From Pseudomonadota bacterium (lineage in GTDB: Bacteria; Pseudomonadota; Alphaproteobacteria; Rhizobiales; Phreatobacteraceae): a stretch of 55,527 nt of DNA. The stretch's first letter is position 1; every line of letters starts with the position of its first letter. The translations under genes were made by a program, and so were the position numbers. The notes under the pieces were generated by a model that was given only the letters and a program-made list of their open reading frames with translations, was not told the DNA's origin and did not search any database. Where the stretch lies: assembly GCA_020161695.1 (NCBI GenBank), contig JAIUOO010000029.1, forward strand, positions 1 to 55,527. The letters are read 5' to 3'. This document shows, piece after piece, positions 26,595 through 35,135 of the stretch.

Positions 26595-27375
26595 GATTGC
26601 CATGCCTGAGGCCCTCGCCCCGGTCGATGTCGCGGATGGCGTCGCGACGCTGACGCTCAATCGCCCGGCGCGTCACAATGCGCTGGTGCCGGAGCTGATG
26701 GACGCCCTCAACGCGGCGCTCGACAGCCTCGCCGCAACGCCGCCCGCCATTCTGGTGCTGCGCGGCGCGGGCCGCTCCTTCTCGACCGGCGGCGATGTCG
26801 CCGCCTTCGCCAGCCTGCCGCGCGGCGCCCGGCGCGCCTATGCCGCCGGCCTCGTCGGCGCGCTCAATCAGGCCATCCTGAAACTGCTCGTCCTGCCCTG
26901 CCCGGTCATCGCGGCGGTGCATGGCCCGGTCACCGGTGGCTCCTGCGGCCTCGTCTTCGCCAGCGACCTCGTCGCCATGGGGCCGCGCGCCTTCCTTCAG
27001 TCCTATTATGTCGATGTCGGCTTCTCCCCCGATGGCGGCTGGACGGCTTTGCTGCCCGAGCGGATCGGCCCCGCGCGCGCCGGCGCCATCCAGATGCTCA
27101 ACCGCCGCATCGGCGCGGGCGAAGCCGTGGCGCTCGGCATCGCGCAGGCGGCTCCGGCCGAGGACGAGTTCGAGGCGGTCATTGCCGGCTGGCACGCCAC
27201 GCTGCGCGACAAGGTCGGCCCGAGCCTCGCGGCCACGCGCGCCCTCCTGATGCCGCCCGAGCGGCTGCGCATCGTCGCTGATGGGCTCGAACGCGAGCGC
27301 AGCCGCTTCCTCGACCTGATCGAAACCGACGAGACCGAGGCCGGCATGGCGCGCTTCCTCGCGAGGGCCGCATGA
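26587..27375 (+). CDS. Enoyl-CoA hydratase/isomerase family protein
   Basis: 262 residues with the crotonase fold. VLRGAGRSFSTGGDVAAFAS supplies the first oxyanion-hole segment, VTGGSCGLVFASDLV the second, and VGFSPDGGWTALLPE follows. The loop VGFSPDGG resembles PaaG-type isomerases rather than classical hydratases, which carry a Glu here, so isomerisation or ring-linked chemistry is as likely as hydration. It is the first enzyme gene of the operon and overlaps the acyl-CoA ligase start (ATGA). Confidence 0.8.
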   Translation: MPEIAMPEALAPVDVADGVATLTLNRPARHNALVPELMDALNAALDSLAATPPAILVLRGAGRSFSTGGDVAAFASLPRGARRAYAAGLVGALNQAILKLLVLPCPVIAAVHGPVTGGSCGLVFASDLVAMGPRAFLQSYYVDVGFSPDGGWTALLPERIGPARAGAIQMLNRRIGAGEAVALGIAQAAPAEDEFEAVIAGWHATLRDKVGPSLAATRALLMPPERLRIVADGLERERSRFLDLIETDETEAGMARFLARAA

Positions 27376-28871
27376 GATCGATTCCCGACATCTGCCGCCG
27401 CCGCGCGGACCTCTCGCCCGATGCCGTCGCATTCGAGGAAATCGCGACCGGCCGCTCCCTCACCTTCGCCGAGATGGAGGCCAATGCCTCCGGCGGCGCG
27501 GCCCTGCTCCTGTCCAGGGGTCTCGCCGAGGGCGACCGCGTCGCCGTGCTCTGCCACAACGGCGCGACCTTCTTCGAGCTGCTGTTCGCCTGCGCCAAGG
27601 CGAAGCTGATCCTCGTGCCGCTCAACTGGCGGCAGACGCCCGCCGAGCTCGCGCCAATCCTTGCCGACTGCGCCGCCAAGCTTCTGCTCGCCGACGAGGC
27701 CAATGCCGCGCTCGCCGGCTCCCTGTCCGGCGTGCCGGTCCTGTCCTTCGCGGATTACGAGGCCGAACGCGCCGGGGCACTCCGCCCCTCCGGCCCCGCC
27801 GAAGCGTGGGAGACCGACAGGGTCTGGTACCTGCTCTACACGTCCGGCACGACCGGCAAGCCCAAGGCGGTGATCCAGACGCCGGGCATGGCGCTCGCCA
27901 ACTATGTCAATATCCAGCAGGCGACCGGGCTCGGTGCAGGCGACGACACGCTGAACTTCCTGCCGCTGTTCCACACGGCCGGCATCAACCTGCACGCCCT
28001 GCCCGTGTTCATCGCCGGTGGCACCTCGCGGATCATCCCGAAATTCGAGCCCGACGTGGTGATCGACCTGATCGCGCGCGGCCGGCTGTCGCTGTTCTTC
28101 GGCGTGCCCGCCATCTATCAGGCGATCAGCCTGCATCCGGCCTTCGCCACCACCGATTTCTCGCGCGTGCGCCACTGGGGCTGCGGCGGCGCGCCGATGC
28201 CCGAGGCGATGCTGCGCGCCTTCCTCGACCGCGGCGTCACCGTCTGCAACGGCATGGGCATGACCGAGACGGGACCGACCGTCTTCCTGATGGACCCGGC
28301 CCATGCGGTGGAGAAGATCGGCTCGGTCGGCAAGCCGCAGGTACTCGCCGAGGTGCGCCTCGTCGACGTCGACGGAGAGGACGTCGCCGAGGGCGAGCGC
28401 GGCGAATTGCTATTCCGCGGCCCCGGCATCACGCCCGGCTATTTCAACAATCCCGAGGCCACCGGAAAGGCCTTCGCGCCGGGCGGCTGGCTGCGCTCCG
28501 GCGATGTCGGGCGGCGGGATGCGGACGGCTGCTATTTCATCGTCGACCGCATCAAGGACATGTTCATCTCCGGCGGCGAGAACGTCTATCCGGCCGAGGT
28601 GGAGATCGTCCTGCACGCCCATCCGGCCGTGCTGGAGGCGGCGGTCCTCGGCGTTCCCGATACGACCTGGGGCGAGGTCGGCCATGCCGTGATCCTGCTC
28701 CGGCCGGGCGCCGCGACAAGCGTCGAGGACATCAGAAAGCACGCTCGCGCCAATCTCGCCGGCTACAAGGTGCCGAAGCACATCACGCTGGTGGAGGACT
28801 TCCCGCGCACCGCCGCGGGCAAGATCCAGAAGCACGTGCTGCGCAACATCGTCGCGGAGGGTTCGCGATGA
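27372..28871 (+). CDS. Class I adenylate-forming acyl-CoA ligase
   Basis: 499 residues. The AMP-binding P-loop LLYTSGTTGKPKAV is near residue 155, the core GMGMTETGPT near 295, the hinge GWLRSGDVGRRDADGCYFIVDR near 374 and the catalytic Lys in RTAAGKIQKHVLRN near 482. The protein activates a carboxylic acid to its CoA thioester through an acyl-AMP. It is the entry step for the acid brought in by the Liv transporter. Sequence alone does not distinguish aromatic, cyclic and medium-chain acids. Four-base overlaps at both ends point to tight coupling. Confidence 0.87.
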   Translation: MRSIPDICRRRADLSPDAVAFEEIATGRSLTFAEMEANASGGAALLLSRGLAEGDRVAVLCHNGATFFELLFACAKAKLILVPLNWRQTPAELAPILADCAAKLLLADEANAALAGSLSGVPVLSFADYEAERAGALRPSGPAEAWETDRVWYLLYTSGTTGKPKAVIQTPGMALANYVNIQQATGLGAGDDTLNFLPLFHTAGINLHALPVFIAGGTSRIIPKFEPDVVIDLIARGRLSLFFGVPAIYQAISLHPAFATTDFSRVRHWGCGGAPMPEAMLRAFLDRGVTVCNGMGMTETGPTVFLMDPAHAVEKIGSVGKPQVLAEVRLVDVDGEDVAEGERGELLFRGPGITPGYFNNPEATGKAFAPGGWLRSGDVGRRDADGCYFIVDRIKDMFISGGENVYPAEVEIVLHAHPAVLEAAVLGVPDTTWGEVGHAVILLRPGAATSVEDIRKHARANLAGYKVPKHITLVEDFPRTAAGKIQKHVLRNIVAEGSR

Positions 28872-29269
28872 TCGCGGCCGGTCCCCTGTTCTCCGAGACG
28901 CGAGCGCTGACGCAGGCCGAATTCGACCTGTTCGCCAGGGTCAGCGGCGACGACAATCCGATTCACGTCGATGCCGATTTCTCCGCCCGCACGCGGTTCG
29001 GCCGCACCGTCTCGCATGGCATGCTGCTCTACACCGTCCTCTGGGGCCTGATGCGCCGGCACATGCCCGGCACGCGCCAGACGGCCCAGACCCTGATGTT
29101 CCCAGCACCCGCCTTCGCGGACGAGGCGCTGGTCTTTTCCGGCATCGTGGAAAGCACCACCGCCGATGGCGCGCGGCTGGCCCTGCGCATCGTCCGCGAG
29201 AGCGACGGCGAGACCGTCTGCGAGGCGTCCGCCGACATCACCACTGGAGGCGGCGATGAAGGTCGGTGA
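28868..29269 (+). CDS. MaoC-like dehydratase (hotdog fold)
   Basis: 133 residues. The hydratase-2 motif is visible as FARVSGDDNPIHVDADFSA (residues 23-41), whose Asp and His are the catalytic pair in R-specific enoyl-CoA hydratases, followed by GRTVSHGMLLYTVLWGL. It may hydrate an enoyl-CoA or dehydrate a hydroxyacyl-CoA. It begins with ATGA overlap after the ligase and overlaps the next hotdog gene by 14 bases. The two adjacent small hotdog genes may form a heteromeric enzyme. Confidence 0.82.
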   Translation: MIAAGPLFSETRALTQAEFDLFARVSGDDNPIHVDADFSARTRFGRTVSHGMLLYTVLWGLMRRHMPGTRQTAQTLMFPAPAFADEALVFSGIVESTTADGARLALRIVRESDGETVCEASADITTGGGDEGR

Positions 29270-29630
29270 CAGCGCCAGCCTGACCCGCCGCTACACGTCG
29301 GAGGACATCGCCGCCTTCGCCTCGCTGGCCGGCGTCGCCCCGGAGACGATCCGTGACGTCCCAGAACCGCTGATCGGCGCGCTGTTCTCCTACCTGCTGG
29401 GCGTCGAGCTGCCCGGCAGCGGCACGAACTACCTGAAGCAGGAACTGACCTTCGCCGTTCCCGTGCCGCTCGACGCCAGTGTGACGGCAAATGTCGCGAT
29501 CACGCGGCTGCGGCCCGACAAGCATCTCTGCGACCTCGCGACCACGCTCACCGATGCCGATGGCCGGACGCTCGCCACCGGCCGCGCGCTCGTGCTGGTG
29601 AAGGATGTCGATGCAGCGATCGAGGCCTGA
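29256..29630 (+). CDS. Hotdog-fold protein, MaoC/PaaI-like partner
   Basis: 124 residues. SLTRRYTSEDIAAFASLAG matches the N-terminal helix of hotdog dehydratases, and GALFSYLLGVELPGSGTNYL the central helix. The catalytic Asp-x4-His pair of MaoC is replaced (GVAPETIRDVPEPL), so this subunit may be non-catalytic and pair with the preceding MaoC protein. Similar N-terminal hotdog domains occur fused or adjacent to phosphotransacetylase-type and MaoC enzymes. The function is inferred from context. Confidence 0.72.
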   Translation: MKVGDSASLTRRYTSEDIAAFASLAGVAPETIRDVPEPLIGALFSYLLGVELPGSGTNYLKQELTFAVPVPLDASVTANVAITRLRPDKHLCDLATTLTDADGRTLATGRALVLVKDVDAAIEA

Positions 29631-30420
29631 CGTGACCGGCCGCGCGCTCACCGACATCGGCACCGGCCGGCCCGTCGTCTTCCTGCACGGCTGGTCGGTC
29701 GACCGTTCGTTCTTCGCCGGCCAGCACCGGCTTGCGGGCGAGGGCTTCCGGGTGATCGCGCCCGATCAGGCCGGCCATCGCACCGGCGAAGCGGCGGGCG
29801 TCCTGTCCATCGCCGATCTGGCCGCGGACCTCGCCGCGCTGCTGGCCGGCCTCGACAGCCCGGCCCTCCTCGTCGGCTGGTCGATGGGCGCCACAGTCGC
29901 GCTCGACCATCTGGCGCGGCATGGTTCGACCGGCATCGCGGGGCTGGTCATGGTCGACATGACGCCGAAGGTGGCCAACGATCCCGGCTGGTGCCTCGGG
30001 CTCGCCGATGGACAGTCGCTCGGCGAGGCCGTTGCGGCCGCCGAACGGATGCAGGCGGGATGGCCGCGCTACGCGCCGAAAATCGCCGATGCCCTGTTCG
30101 CAGAAGGCCGCGAGGCGGAGGCAGACCTCGTCACGCATGCCCGGCAGGTGATCGCCGCGCGCGACCCGGCCGTCATGGCGCATCTGTGGCGCTCTCTCGT
30201 CGGGGCCGATCACCGCGAGACGATCCGAAAGCTCGATACTCCCGTCCTCGCGCTCGCGGGCGCGCGCAGCCGGCTCTACCGGCCCGAGGTCGCCGCCTGG
30301 ATCGCCACCCACGCGCCGCGCGGAGCGGCCGTCAGCATCGCCGATGCCGGCCACATGCCCCACGCCGAGCAGTCCGAGGCTTTCAACGCCGCGCTGAAGG
30401 CCTTTGCCGCGCGCCTCTGA
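29611..30420 (+). CDS. Alpha/beta hydrolase
   Basis: About 269 residues. The fold is marked by VVFLHGWSVDRSFF (oxyanion loop), the nucleophile elbow LVGWSMGATVALDH and the terminal catalytic His in DAGHMPHAEQSEAF. It may hydrolyse a CoA thioester, lactone or C-C bond in the pathway. Three starts are possible: ATG 29605, ATG 29611 (GAAGGA five bases upstream) and GTG 29632 just past the previous stop. I use 29611. A 100-base gap follows before the next gene. Confidence 0.8.
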   Translation: MQRSRPDVTGRALTDIGTGRPVVFLHGWSVDRSFFAGQHRLAGEGFRVIAPDQAGHRTGEAAGVLSIADLAADLAALLAGLDSPALLVGWSMGATVALDHLARHGSTGIAGLVMVDMTPKVANDPGWCLGLADGQSLGEAVAAAERMQAGWPRYAPKIADALFAEGREAEADLVTHARQVIAARDPAVMAHLWRSLVGADHRETIRKLDTPVLALAGARSRLYRPEVAAWIATHAPRGAAVSIADAGHMPHAEQSEAFNAALKAFAARL

Positions 30421-30520
30421 GGGAATGCGGCGGCAAGGTGCTGTCATGCCGACTGTCCCCTTCCCGTCGGCCGCCAAACAATCCTAGTCTGCCGGCCCGA
30501 CGTTCCGTGCCGGACAGGAC

Positions 30521-31714
30521 ATGCCGCGACCGCGCCCCTCCACAGCACTCGACCACATCAGGGTTCTCGACCTCACGCGCGTGCGCGCGGGTCCGACCTG
30601 CTGCCGCGTCCTGGCCGATTTCGGCGCCGACGTGATCAAGATCGACGCTCCCGCCGGCTTCGATTCGAACGCGGCGATCCTCGGCGACCGCCACGGCTCC
30701 GACATGCAGAACCTGCACCGCAACAAGCGCTCGCTCACCCTCAACCTGAAGACCGACGAGGGCCGCAGGGTCTTCCTGAAACTGGTCGAGACGGCCGACG
30801 TGGTCGTCGAGAACTACCGTCCCGACGTCAAGGAGCGCCTCGGCATCGGCTACGAGGCGCTGCGGGCAGTCAATCCGCGCATCATCCTCGCCTCGGTGTC
30901 CGGCTTCGGTCAGACCGGCCCCTATCGCACGCGCGCCGGCTTCGACCAGATCGCGCAGGGCATGGGCGGGCTGATGGGCGTCACCGGCTTCCCCGGCGAG
31001 GCGCCCCTGCGCGCCGGCATCGCCGTGGCCGATTCCGCCGCCGGCATCTATGCGGCGACGGGCATTCTGGTGGCGCTGGCGGAGCGCGAGAAATCCGGCG
31101 AGGGCCAGTGGGTGCAGACCTCGCTGCTGCAGGCCCAGATCGCCATGTGCGACTTCCAGGCCGCCGCCTATACGGTCGACGGCCGGGTGCCGCCGCAGGC
31201 CGGCAACGACCATCCCCATGCGACCCCCATGGGCGTCCTGCCCTCCTCCGACGGCCATGTGAATGTCGGCGTCGGCGGCGAGGGTCAGTGGAAGGGCTTC
31301 TGCCGCGCCATCGAGCGCGAGGATCTGGTCGCCCATCCCGACTATGCCGAGGCCAAGCTGCGGTTCCGCAACCGGCCGGAGCTGATGGCCCTGCTTGCCG
31401 ACATCTTCCGCACGCGCACCACCACCGACTGGCTGGAACGGCTGGAAGCGGAGGGCGTGCCGGCCGGCCCGATCTACCGGATGGACGAGGTCTTCTCCGA
31501 CCCGCAGGTCGAGCATCTCGGCATGGCCGTGCCGATCCGGCACCATGCGCGCGGCGACATCCGCCTGATCGCCCAGCCGCTGCAGATGTCGCGCACGCCG
31601 CCGGCCATCGAGACCGCCATTCCCGAGGCTGGCGAACATACCGACGAAGTGCTCGCGGAAGCGGGCTTCGACGCCGGCGAGATCGCCCGGCTGCGTGACG
31701 CAAAGATCGTGTGA
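30521..31714 (+). CDS. CaiB/BaiF family (class III) CoA transferase
   Basis: 397 residues. The N-terminal block RVLDLTRVRAGPTCCRVLADFGADVIKI and LNLKTDEGRRVF are family signatures. The catalytic Asp that forms the acyl anhydride is expected in VADSAAGIYAATGIL near residue 169. These enzymes move CoA between carboxylic acids and also serve as racemases (Amacr type). Here it could load or unload pathway intermediates. It follows a 100-base gap and may open a second transcript. Confidence 0.87.
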   Translation: MPRPRPSTALDHIRVLDLTRVRAGPTCCRVLADFGADVIKIDAPAGFDSNAAILGDRHGSDMQNLHRNKRSLTLNLKTDEGRRVFLKLVETADVVVENYRPDVKERLGIGYEALRAVNPRIILASVSGFGQTGPYRTRAGFDQIAQGMGGLMGVTGFPGEAPLRAGIAVADSAAGIYAATGILVALAEREKSGEGQWVQTSLLQAQIAMCDFQAAAYTVDGRVPPQAGNDHPHATPMGVLPSSDGHVNVGVGGEGQWKGFCRAIEREDLVAHPDYAEAKLRFRNRPELMALLADIFRTRTTTDWLERLEAEGVPAGPIYRMDEVFSDPQVEHLGMAVPIRHHARGDIRLIAQPLQMSRTPPAIETAIPEAGEHTDEVLAEAGFDAGEIARLRDAKIV

Positions 31715-31725
31715 AAGGACAAGCC

Positions 31726-32514
31726 TTGAGCCAGCCCACCGTGCGCTATGAGGCGTCGAACGGCGTCGCGACGCTGACCATCGACCAGCCCGCGAAGATG
31801 AACGCCATGACCTTCGACATGTGGTCGAGCGTTCCCGGCCTCGTGAAGCGGGCCGAGGACGACCGCTCGGTGCGGGTCATCGTCGTCACCGGGGCCGGCG
31901 ACAAGGCCTTCTGCGCGGGCGCCGATATCTCGCAGTTCGGCGAGAAGCGAACCGGCGAGGACGCTGTGCGCGCCTATGATCGCGCGGTCGCGGCAGGCAT
32001 GGCGGCGATCCACGACGCTGCGAAGCCGACCGTCGCGGTCATCCGCGGCATCTGCTTCGGTGGCGGCTGCGCTCTGGCTCTGACCTGCGACCTGCGCTTC
32101 GCCACCTCGGATTCGCGCTTCCGCGTCCCGGCGGCGCGGCTCGGCCTCGGCTACGGCTTTTCCAGCGTCAAGATGATGATCAAGAAGATCGGCATGGCGG
32201 CGGTGGCCGACATCCTCATCTCCGCGCGCATCCTGAACAGCGCCGACGGCGAGCGTTCCGGCGTCATCCACCGGGCCTGGCCGCGCGACAGCTTCGAGGC
32301 GGAGGTGAAAGCCTATCTCGACACGGTGGCGGCCAACGCCCCCTTGACGCTCGCGGCCATCAAGCGCTCGCTGGTGGAATTGTCGAAGCCGGAAGCCGAG
32401 CAGGACGACGCCGCCGTCGATGCGCTGGTGGCGAAGTGCTTCGATTCCGCCGACTACAAGGAAGGCCAGAAGGCCTTCCTCGAGAAGCGTCTGCCGAACT
32501 TCAAGGGCGAGTGA
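31726..32514 (+). CDS. Enoyl-CoA hydratase/isomerase family protein
   Basis: 262 residues from a TTG start. The crotonase segments are GAGDKAFCAGADISQFG and GICFGGGCALALTCDLRFAT, then RFRVPAARLGLGYGFSSVKM; the last lacks the usual Glu pair, so the reaction may differ from hydration. An AAAGGA ribosome-binding site six bases before TTG 31726 decides the start over the upstream GTG at 31711. It is the second crotonase of the cluster, sandwiched between the CoA transferase and an SDR. Confidence 0.82.
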   Translation: MSQPTVRYEASNGVATLTIDQPAKMNAMTFDMWSSVPGLVKRAEDDRSVRVIVVTGAGDKAFCAGADISQFGEKRTGEDAVRAYDRAVAAGMAAIHDAAKPTVAVIRGICFGGGCALALTCDLRFATSDSRFRVPAARLGLGYGFSSVKMMIKKIGMAAVADILISARILNSADGERSGVIHRAWPRDSFEAEVKAYLDTVAANAPLTLAAIKRSLVELSKPEAEQDDAAVDALVAKCFDSADYKEGQKAFLEKRLPNFKGE

Positions 32515-32530
32515 GACGAGGGAGCCGGCC

Positions 32531-33304
32531 ATGGAACTCGGGCTTGCAGGCAAAAAGGTGCTGGTCACCGGCGCGTCGAAGGGCATCGGCCTTTCCTGCG
32601 CCGAGGTCTTCTCCGCCGAGGGCGCCCACGTGATCATGGTGGCGCGCGACATCAAGCGGCTGGAGGCGGCCGCAGCGGGTCTCAAGGCACGCCATCAGGG
32701 GCCGGTCGAGATCGCCGCGGCGGATCTGTCCCGCCCGGCCGACCGCGAGGCGCTCTGGGCCAATCACCGCGACGTCGACATTCTCGTCAACAATGCCGGC
32801 GCCATACCCGGCGGCGGGCTGCTCGATCTCTCCATGGAGACCTGGGAACACGCCTGGTCGCTCAAGGTGATGGGCTACATCCACCTGACCAAGCTGGCGC
32901 TAGCCTCGATGAAGGACCGCAAGACCGGCGTCATCGTCAACATCATCGGCATGGCCGGGCGCACGCCGCGCTATGGCTATGTCTGCGGCGGCGCCGGCAA
33001 TGCCGCGCTGATGGCCTTCACCGGCGCGGTCGGCGGCAAGTCGCAGGAATGGGGCGTGCGCGTCTTCGGCATCAATCCCGCGGCGACCCGCACCGACCGG
33101 ATCATCTCGCTGTCGAAGCAGCAGGCGCAGGCCAAATTCGGCGACGAGAACCGCTGGGAAGAGATGCTGACCGGCCTGCCGCTGAACCGGCTGATCGACC
33201 CGAAGGAAATTGCCAATGCGGCGGCCTTCCTCGCCTCGCCCGCCTGCGGCTATGTCTCGGGCGCCGTGCTGGACGTCGATGGCGGCGGCGCGTTCAGGGG
33301 CTGA
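32531..33304 (+). CDS. Divergent SDR lacking the catalytic lysine
   Basis: 257 residues. The cofactor turn TGASKGIGLS (residues 13-22) and NNAGAIPGGG are intact, so NAD(P) binding is likely. At the active site the family pattern YxxxK reads as YGYVCGGAGNAAL: the tyrosine remains but the lysine position is glycine. I recall this variant in an SDR subgroup near CoA-catabolism genes. Either the chemistry is altered or another residue substitutes. It lies 16 bases after the hydratase and probably handles a hydroxy/keto acyl intermediate. Confidence 0.82.
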   Translation: MELGLAGKKVLVTGASKGIGLSCAEVFSAEGAHVIMVARDIKRLEAAAAGLKARHQGPVEIAAADLSRPADREALWANHRDVDILVNNAGAIPGGGLLDLSMETWEHAWSLKVMGYIHLTKLALASMKDRKTGVIVNIIGMAGRTPRYGYVCGGAGNAALMAFTGAVGGKSQEWGVRVFGINPAATRTDRIISLSKQQAQAKFGDENRWEEMLTGLPLNRLIDPKEIANAAAFLASPACGYVSGAVLDVDGGGAFRG

Positions 33305-33328
33305 CTTGCGCTATTTTTGGAGAGCATC

Positions 33329-35131
33329 ATGAGCGCGCCGCGCTTCACCACGCGTCCCGAGATCGACGGGACTTTCGGCGTCGTCACCACCACGCACTGG
33401 ATCGCCTCGGCCGTCGCCATGGGCATTCTCGAGCGTGGCGGCAATGCCTTTGACGCCGGTTGCGCCGCGGCCTTCACGCTGCAGATCGTCGAACCGCACC
33501 TCAACGGGCCCGGCGGCGACGTGCCGGTCATCCTCTACGACGCGAAGAAGGAGGCCGTGGAGGTGATCTGCGGCCAGGGCCCTGCCCCGGCCGGCGCGAC
33601 CATCGAGCACTATCGCTCGCTCGGTCTCGACCTCGTGCCCGGCACCGGCCTGCTCGCAACCTGCATTCCCGGCGCATTCGACACCTGGATGCTGATGCTG
33701 CGCGACTACGGCACCATGCGCCCACGCGACGTGCTGGAGGCCGCCATCTCCTATGCCCGCCACGGCTATCCGCTGGTCGAGCGCATCCCCGCCACCATCC
33801 GGACCGTGGAAGCGCTTTTCCGCGACCATTGGCCTACGTCGGCGGCCATCTATCTGCCCGGCGGCGCGGTGCCGAAGCCGGGCGACCTGTTCACCAACGT
33901 CAAGCTCGCGGAAACCTACGAGCGCGTCCTCAGGGAGTGCGAGGGCGGCACGCGCGAGGACGAGATCGCCCGCGCCCGCTACGTCTGGAGCCAGGGTTTC
34001 GTCGCCGAGGCCATCGACCGCTTCTGCCGCACCGAAGCCGTCTACGACGTCACCGGCCAGCACAATCGCGGCGTGCTGAACGGGCAGGACATGGCGAACT
34101 GGAAGGCCAGCGTCGAGGCGCCGATCCACTACGATTACGGCCGCTACCGGGTGTTCAAGCCGACGACCTGGAGCCAGGGCCTCGTCTGTCTCCAGCAACT
34201 CGCCCTGCTCAAGGGCATGGGCCTCGACGGCATGGACGTGGCGGGCCCCGATTTCGTGCATCTGGTCACCGAGGCAGCCAAGCTCGCCTTCGCCGACCGC
34301 GAGGCCTTCTACGGCGACCCGGATTTCGTCGGCGTGCCGATCGAGACGCTGCTGTCCGACGCCTACAATGACGAGCGGCGCAAGCTGATCACCGACCGCG
34401 CCTCGCTGGACCTGCGCCCGGGCACCATTGCGGGCGCCGGCGGCAAGGTCGATGCGCGCGTCTCGTCCGGCAAGCGCGTGGCGGTCGGCGCGACCGGCGC
34501 GGGCGAGCCGACCGTCGGCGAGATCGAGACCCACGAGAGCGGCGGCACGAGGGGCGACACCGTCCATTTCGACATCATCGACCGCTGGGGCAACATGGTG
34601 TCATCGACGCCCTCCGGCGGCTGGCTGCAATCCTCGCCGATCATTCCGGACCTCGGCTTCTGCCTCGGCTCGCGCGCCCAGATGTTCTGGCTGGACGAGA
34701 GCCACCCGGCGGCCCTCAAACCCGGCAAGCGCCCGCGCTCGACGCTGACCCCCACCATCGCCTACCGCGACGGTGCGCCCTACATGGCCTGGGGCTCGCC
34801 CGGCGGCGACCAGCAGGACCAGTGGATCCCCCAGATGTTCCTGCGCCACGTCCATGCCGGCATGAACCTGCAGGAGGCCATCGACGCCCCCGCCTGGCAC
34901 ACGGAACACTTCCCCGGTTCGTTCTGGCCGCGCACCTCGCGCCCCGGCGTCATCGTGGTGGAGAACCGCTTTCCGCAAACGACCATCGACGAACTGCGCC
35001 GGCGCGGCCACGAGGTCGAGATCGGCGGCGCATGGTCCGAGGGCCGCCTCACGGGCGCGCGCAAGGAGGGCATCCGCCTGAAGGCGGCCGCCAATCCACG
35101 GGGCATGCAGGGCTATGCGGTCGGCCGGTGA
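33329..35131 (+). CDS. Gamma-glutamyltransferase family protein
   Basis: 600 residues, an Ntn-hydrolase. The N-terminal part has TTTHWIASAVAMGILERGGN and GPGGDVPVILYD. The autocatalytic cleavage Thr is expected at Thr411 in GGTRGDTVHFDIID, followed by NMVSSTPSGGWLQSS. No clear signal peptide is seen, so unlike E. coli Ggt it may be cytoplasmic. Members of this branch have varied or unknown acyl substrates, including cephalosporin acylase-like ones. A GGAGAG site fixes the ATG at 33329. Its presence within a CoA operon suggests amide hydrolysis or transfer in the pathway. Confidence 0.83.
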   Translation: MSAPRFTTRPEIDGTFGVVTTTHWIASAVAMGILERGGNAFDAGCAAAFTLQIVEPHLNGPGGDVPVILYDAKKEAVEVICGQGPAPAGATIEHYRSLGLDLVPGTGLLATCIPGAFDTWMLMLRDYGTMRPRDVLEAAISYARHGYPLVERIPATIRTVEALFRDHWPTSAAIYLPGGAVPKPGDLFTNVKLAETYERVLRECEGGTREDEIARARYVWSQGFVAEAIDRFCRTEAVYDVTGQHNRGVLNGQDMANWKASVEAPIHYDYGRYRVFKPTTWSQGLVCLQQLALLKGMGLDGMDVAGPDFVHLVTEAAKLAFADREAFYGDPDFVGVPIETLLSDAYNDERRKLITDRASLDLRPGTIAGAGGKVDARVSSGKRVAVGATGAGEPTVGEIETHESGGTRGDTVHFDIIDRWGNMVSSTPSGGWLQSSPIIPDLGFCLGSRAQMFWLDESHPAALKPGKRPRSTLTPTIAYRDGAPYMAWGSPGGDQQDQWIPQMFLRHVHAGMNLQEAIDAPAWHTEHFPGSFWPRTSRPGVIVVENRFPQTTIDELRRRGHEVEIGGAWSEGRLTGARKEGIRLKAAANPRGMQGYAVGR

Positions 35132-35135
35132 GCGC

